Shown: piece after piece, positions 61,733-64,000 of the stretch
How the letters are laid out: each line of letters opens with the position of its first letter
How positions within the stretch are numbered: position 1 is the first letter of the stretch
NCBI RefSeq assembly: GCF_017744115.1
Contig: NZ_JAGHQW010000002.1
Location: 62,001 to 126,000, forward strand
Reading direction: 5' to 3'
Source: Salinisphaera sp. G21_0
GTDB lineage: Bacteria > Pseudomonadota > Gammaproteobacteria > Pseudomonadales > Endozoicomonadaceae
Length of the DNA stretch: 64,000 nt
Made by a program: the position numbers and the translations under genes
The notes under the pieces: model-generated
Seen by the model: the letters and a program-made list of their open reading frames with translations, nothing else
The model's database searches: none
What the model was told of the DNA's origin: nothing

Positions 61733-63814
61733 ATGGCACAACTGTTACCCGGGCTGAATATTGGCGGCAGAAATGATCTGGTACTGGCAGGCCTGCTGGT
61801 ATCCATCATCGGGCTTATTATTCTGCCCATGCCAACCCCCCTGGTGGACTTCCTTATTGCATTGAACATGGGGATTTCCACCATACTTCTGATGACCTCC
61901 ATCTACCTGAAGTCTCCCCTGGAGTTTTCATCTTTTCCGGGGGTGCTGCTGATAACGACCCTATTCCGTCTGGCTCTGTCCATTACCACTACACGTCTGA
62001 TCCTTCTTCAGGCAGATGCCGGTGAGATTGTATATACCTTCGGTAACTTTGTGGTAGGGGGTAACCTGGTCGTTGGTGTCGTTATCTTCCTTATCATCAC
62101 CATTGTCCAATTCCTGGTCATCACCAAGGGTTCGGAACGTGTAGCAGAAGTCAGCGCCCGTTTCTCTCTGGATGGTATGCCTGGCAAGCAGATGAGTATC
62201 GATGCTGACCTTCGGGCCGGGGCCATCGAAATGGAAGAAGCTCAGCGTCGTCGTGAGCTGGTGACCAAAGAAAGCCAGCTGTTTGGTTCGATGGATGGAG
62301 CCATGAAGTTCGTAAAAGGTGATGCCATTGCCGGTTTGATCATCATCTTTGTCAACATTACCGCTGGTGTCGCTATCGGTACCGGTAATGGTATGAGTGG
62401 CGGTGAAGCCCTACAGCTCTATGCCATCTTAACCGTAGGGGATGGACTTATCTCCCAGATACCAGCCCTGCTGATATCCATTACCGCCGGTATTATAGTC
62501 ACCCGTGTATCCAACGAAGATGCCAAGGACCTTGGTAATGAGATAGGCACTCAGCTTACCGATAAACCAAAGGCCCTTATGGTTGGTGGAGCACTGTTAC
62601 TCGGCTTTGCCCTGATCCCCGGCTTCCCGACACTGACTTTCATGACTCTTGCTGCAGCCATTGGTGGCGGAGGCTACTTTCTGATGAGGAAAGTGGAAAA
62701 AGCCCGGACAGCTGAGGAAGATGGCGGCATTCCTGCCATGGCCGCAGCGACAGAATCACCCAGTGAGGCCAAATCCAGATTGGACCAGCAGGAAGAGTTC
62801 ACCCAGACTCTGCCCTTGATTATTGATGTCCCTACCTCTGTACAGAAAAGCCTGAACACATCCTCCCTGAATGAGGAGCTGCTTAAAGTCCGGAAATCAC
62901 TGTACATGGATCTCGGGGTTCCTTTTCCCGGTATACATCTGCGGTTTAATGACGCCATGGATGAGAATACCTACAGCATACTGCTGCAGGAAGTTCCCGT
63001 CGCATCGGGCTATTTCAAACCAGGCTCTCTGTTCGTGAGAGAGAGTAATGAGCACCTGGACATGCTGAAGATACCTTATGAAGTTGGCGATCCGTTTCTG
63101 CCCAGCCTCGACTCTCTCTGGGTCATTGAAGGTCAGCAGGACAAACTTGAGCGCAACAATGTCAACTTTATGGACTCCTCAAAAATCCTGACGTACCACC
63201 TGGCGCATGTCCTGAAAAAATATGCTGAAGATTTTGTGGGCATTCAGGAGACACGCTACCTGCTGGAAAAAATGGAAAGCAGTTTTGGTGAACTGATTAA
63301 GGAAGTCCAGAGGCTGTTACCCGTTAACAAGATCACCGAGATATTCCAGCGCCTGGTATCCGAAGATATTTCCATCAGGAATCTCCGCTCCATTCTGCAA
63401 TCCCTGGTTGTCTGGGGACACAAGGAGAAAGAGGTTGTTCAGTTAACCGAGTATGTTCGCTCTTCATTAAAGCGCTACATCAGCTACAAGTACTCTAACG
63501 GCAAAAATATGCTGCCAGTATACCTGCTTGACCAGGATGTCGAAGATACCATCCGCTCCGGTATCCGCCAGACTTCAGCAGGCAGCTACCTGGCACTTGA
63601 CCCATCGACCTCTGCCCAGTTTGTGGAAAACGTTAAGCATTCTGTTGGCAAAATAGGTCATCTTGAACATAAGCCCGTCCTGATCACTTCAATGGATATA
63701 CGCCGCTATGTGCGAAAACTTCTGGAGCTGGAAGTGTATGACCTGGCAGTGCTTTCACACCAGGAGTTAACGGAAGAGATCACCGTCCAACCACTGGGCC
63801 GTATCTCCCTGTAA
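61733..63814 (+). CDS. sctV: Type III secretion export gate protein SctV
   Basis: Inner-membrane export gate of the injectisome, 693 residues. The N-terminal half has about eight membrane segments, with [15 protein letters not shown] and the cytoplasmic FHIPEP-family loop [31 protein letters not shown]. The C-terminal cytoplasmic domain (about 350-693) forms the nonameric ring that binds chaperone-substrate complexes. Sequence is of the YscV/LcrD branch rather than flagellar FlhA. It follows the sctY-like gene by 43 bases. The 186 bases after it hold no visible gene, and the locus presumably continues to the right. Confidence 0.95.
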   Translation: MAQLLPGLNIGGRNDLVLAGLLVSIIGLIILPMPTPLVDFLIALNMGISTILLMTSIYLKSPLEFSSFPGVLLITTLFRLALSITTTRLILLQADAGEIVYTFGNFVVGGNLVVGVVIFLIITIVQFLVITKGSERVAEVSARFSLDGMPGKQMSIDADLRAGAIEMEEAQRRRELVTKESQLFGSMDGAMKFVKGDAIAGLIIIFVNITAGVAIGTGNGMSGGEALQLYAILTVGDGLISQIPALLISITAGIIVTRVSNEDAKDLGNEIGTQLTDKPKALMVGGALLLGFALIPGFPTLTFMTLAAAIGGGGYFLMRKVEKARTAEEDGGIPAMAAATESPSEAKSRLDQQEEFTQTLPLIIDVPTSVQKSLNTSSLNEELLKVRKSLYMDLGVPFPGIHLRFNDAMDENTYSILLQEVPVASGYFKPGSLFVRESNEHLDMLKIPYEVGDPFLPSLDSLWVIEGQQDKLERNNVNFMDSSKILTYHLAHVLKKYAEDFVGIQETRYLLEKMESSFGELIKEVQRLLPVNKITEIFQRLVSEDISIRNLRSILQSLVVWGHKEKEVVQLTEYVRSSLKRYISYKYSNGKNMLPVYLLDQDVEDTIRSGIRQTSAGSYLALDPSTSAQFVENVKHSVGKIGHLEHKPVLITSMDIRRYVRKLLELEVYDLAVLSHQELTEEITVQPLGRISL

Positions 63815-64000
63815 GCAAGGTCATACCCGTACCGGATGTAATTCTCAATCTGCTGGCACTTCGTATCAGCCAGTAAATGAGGGATGGTCTGGCAATCGCA
63901 CCTTTAATCAATATCCCCATAAAAATGAATCAGCTGCTTATCACCACCGCAAAAGTTAATTAGCCGATATTTACTTTGAATTGCATTGATTAAATCATTG

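Overview
The window is a piece of gammaproteobacterial chromosome of medium GC, with no phage, insertion sequence or CRISPR array visible. The gene order ychF ... pth-rplY-prs-tRNA(Gln)-ispE-lolB-TPR lipoprotein, divergent from hemA-prfA-prmC, is the arrangement known from pseudomonads and the former Oceanospirillales. The mix of sodium/proton antiport, an exopolysaccharide locus and a Ysc-type type III secretion locus would suit a marine, host-associated bacterium such as Endozoicomonas. That genus assignment is inference, because no rRNA gene lies in the window.

Layout. 148-7222: cardiolipin synthase (clsA), a TSUP permease (yfcA-like), an Lrp/AsnC regulator, a Met-Gln-Met-Gln tRNA array, ychF, and a trpR-mtr pair with a likely TrpR operator. 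7512-23649: a secreted protein of unknown function, a Ddl-type ligase, then the conserved housekeeping block (pth, rplY, prs, tRNA-Gln, ispE, lolB, TPR lipoprotein; hemA, prfA, prmC), nhaA behind a structured leader, and hemH. 23698-27189: leuA with a leucine-rich leader peptide, a HolD-like gene and rimI. 27201-32943: an accessory cluster of an unknown protein, an acyl carrier protein, an FkbH-type HAD protein, a NodB-type deacetylase and, divergently, a fused MaoC-SDR protein. 33110-39151: a GIY-YIG-like protein, a purine permease, trmA, an exported GT-B-like protein and a SanA-like protein.

39212-58455 is a surface polysaccharide locus of the Wzx/Wzy type. It has a detached and apparently degenerate BY-kinase-like ATPase, a very large multi-SLBB export protein, a small lipoprotein and a STAS protein on the minus strand. 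On the plus strand are a c-di-GMP phosphodiesterase-like GGDEF/EAL protein, glycosyltransferases, flippase, polymerase/ligase, acetyltransferase, a lipoprotein, a polysaccharide co-polymerase and a priming phosphosugar transferase. A YvcK-like gene closes it on the minus strand. Together these genes would prime a lipid-linked sugar, extend it, flip it, polymerise it with controlled length and export it, with c-di-GMP and possibly STAS-based control.

58548-63814 is the edge of a type III secretion locus: a secretin (sctC) carrying an N-terminal LysM domain on the minus strand, and sctX-, sctY-like and sctV genes on the plus strand. It continues beyond the right end.

The observations most worth following are the FkbH/ACP/MaoC-SDR/deacetylase cluster with its unknown 308-residue partner and a helically phased A-tract repeat in its promoter region, the leu leader, the nhaA leader, the degenerate kinase, and the multi-SLBB exporter.
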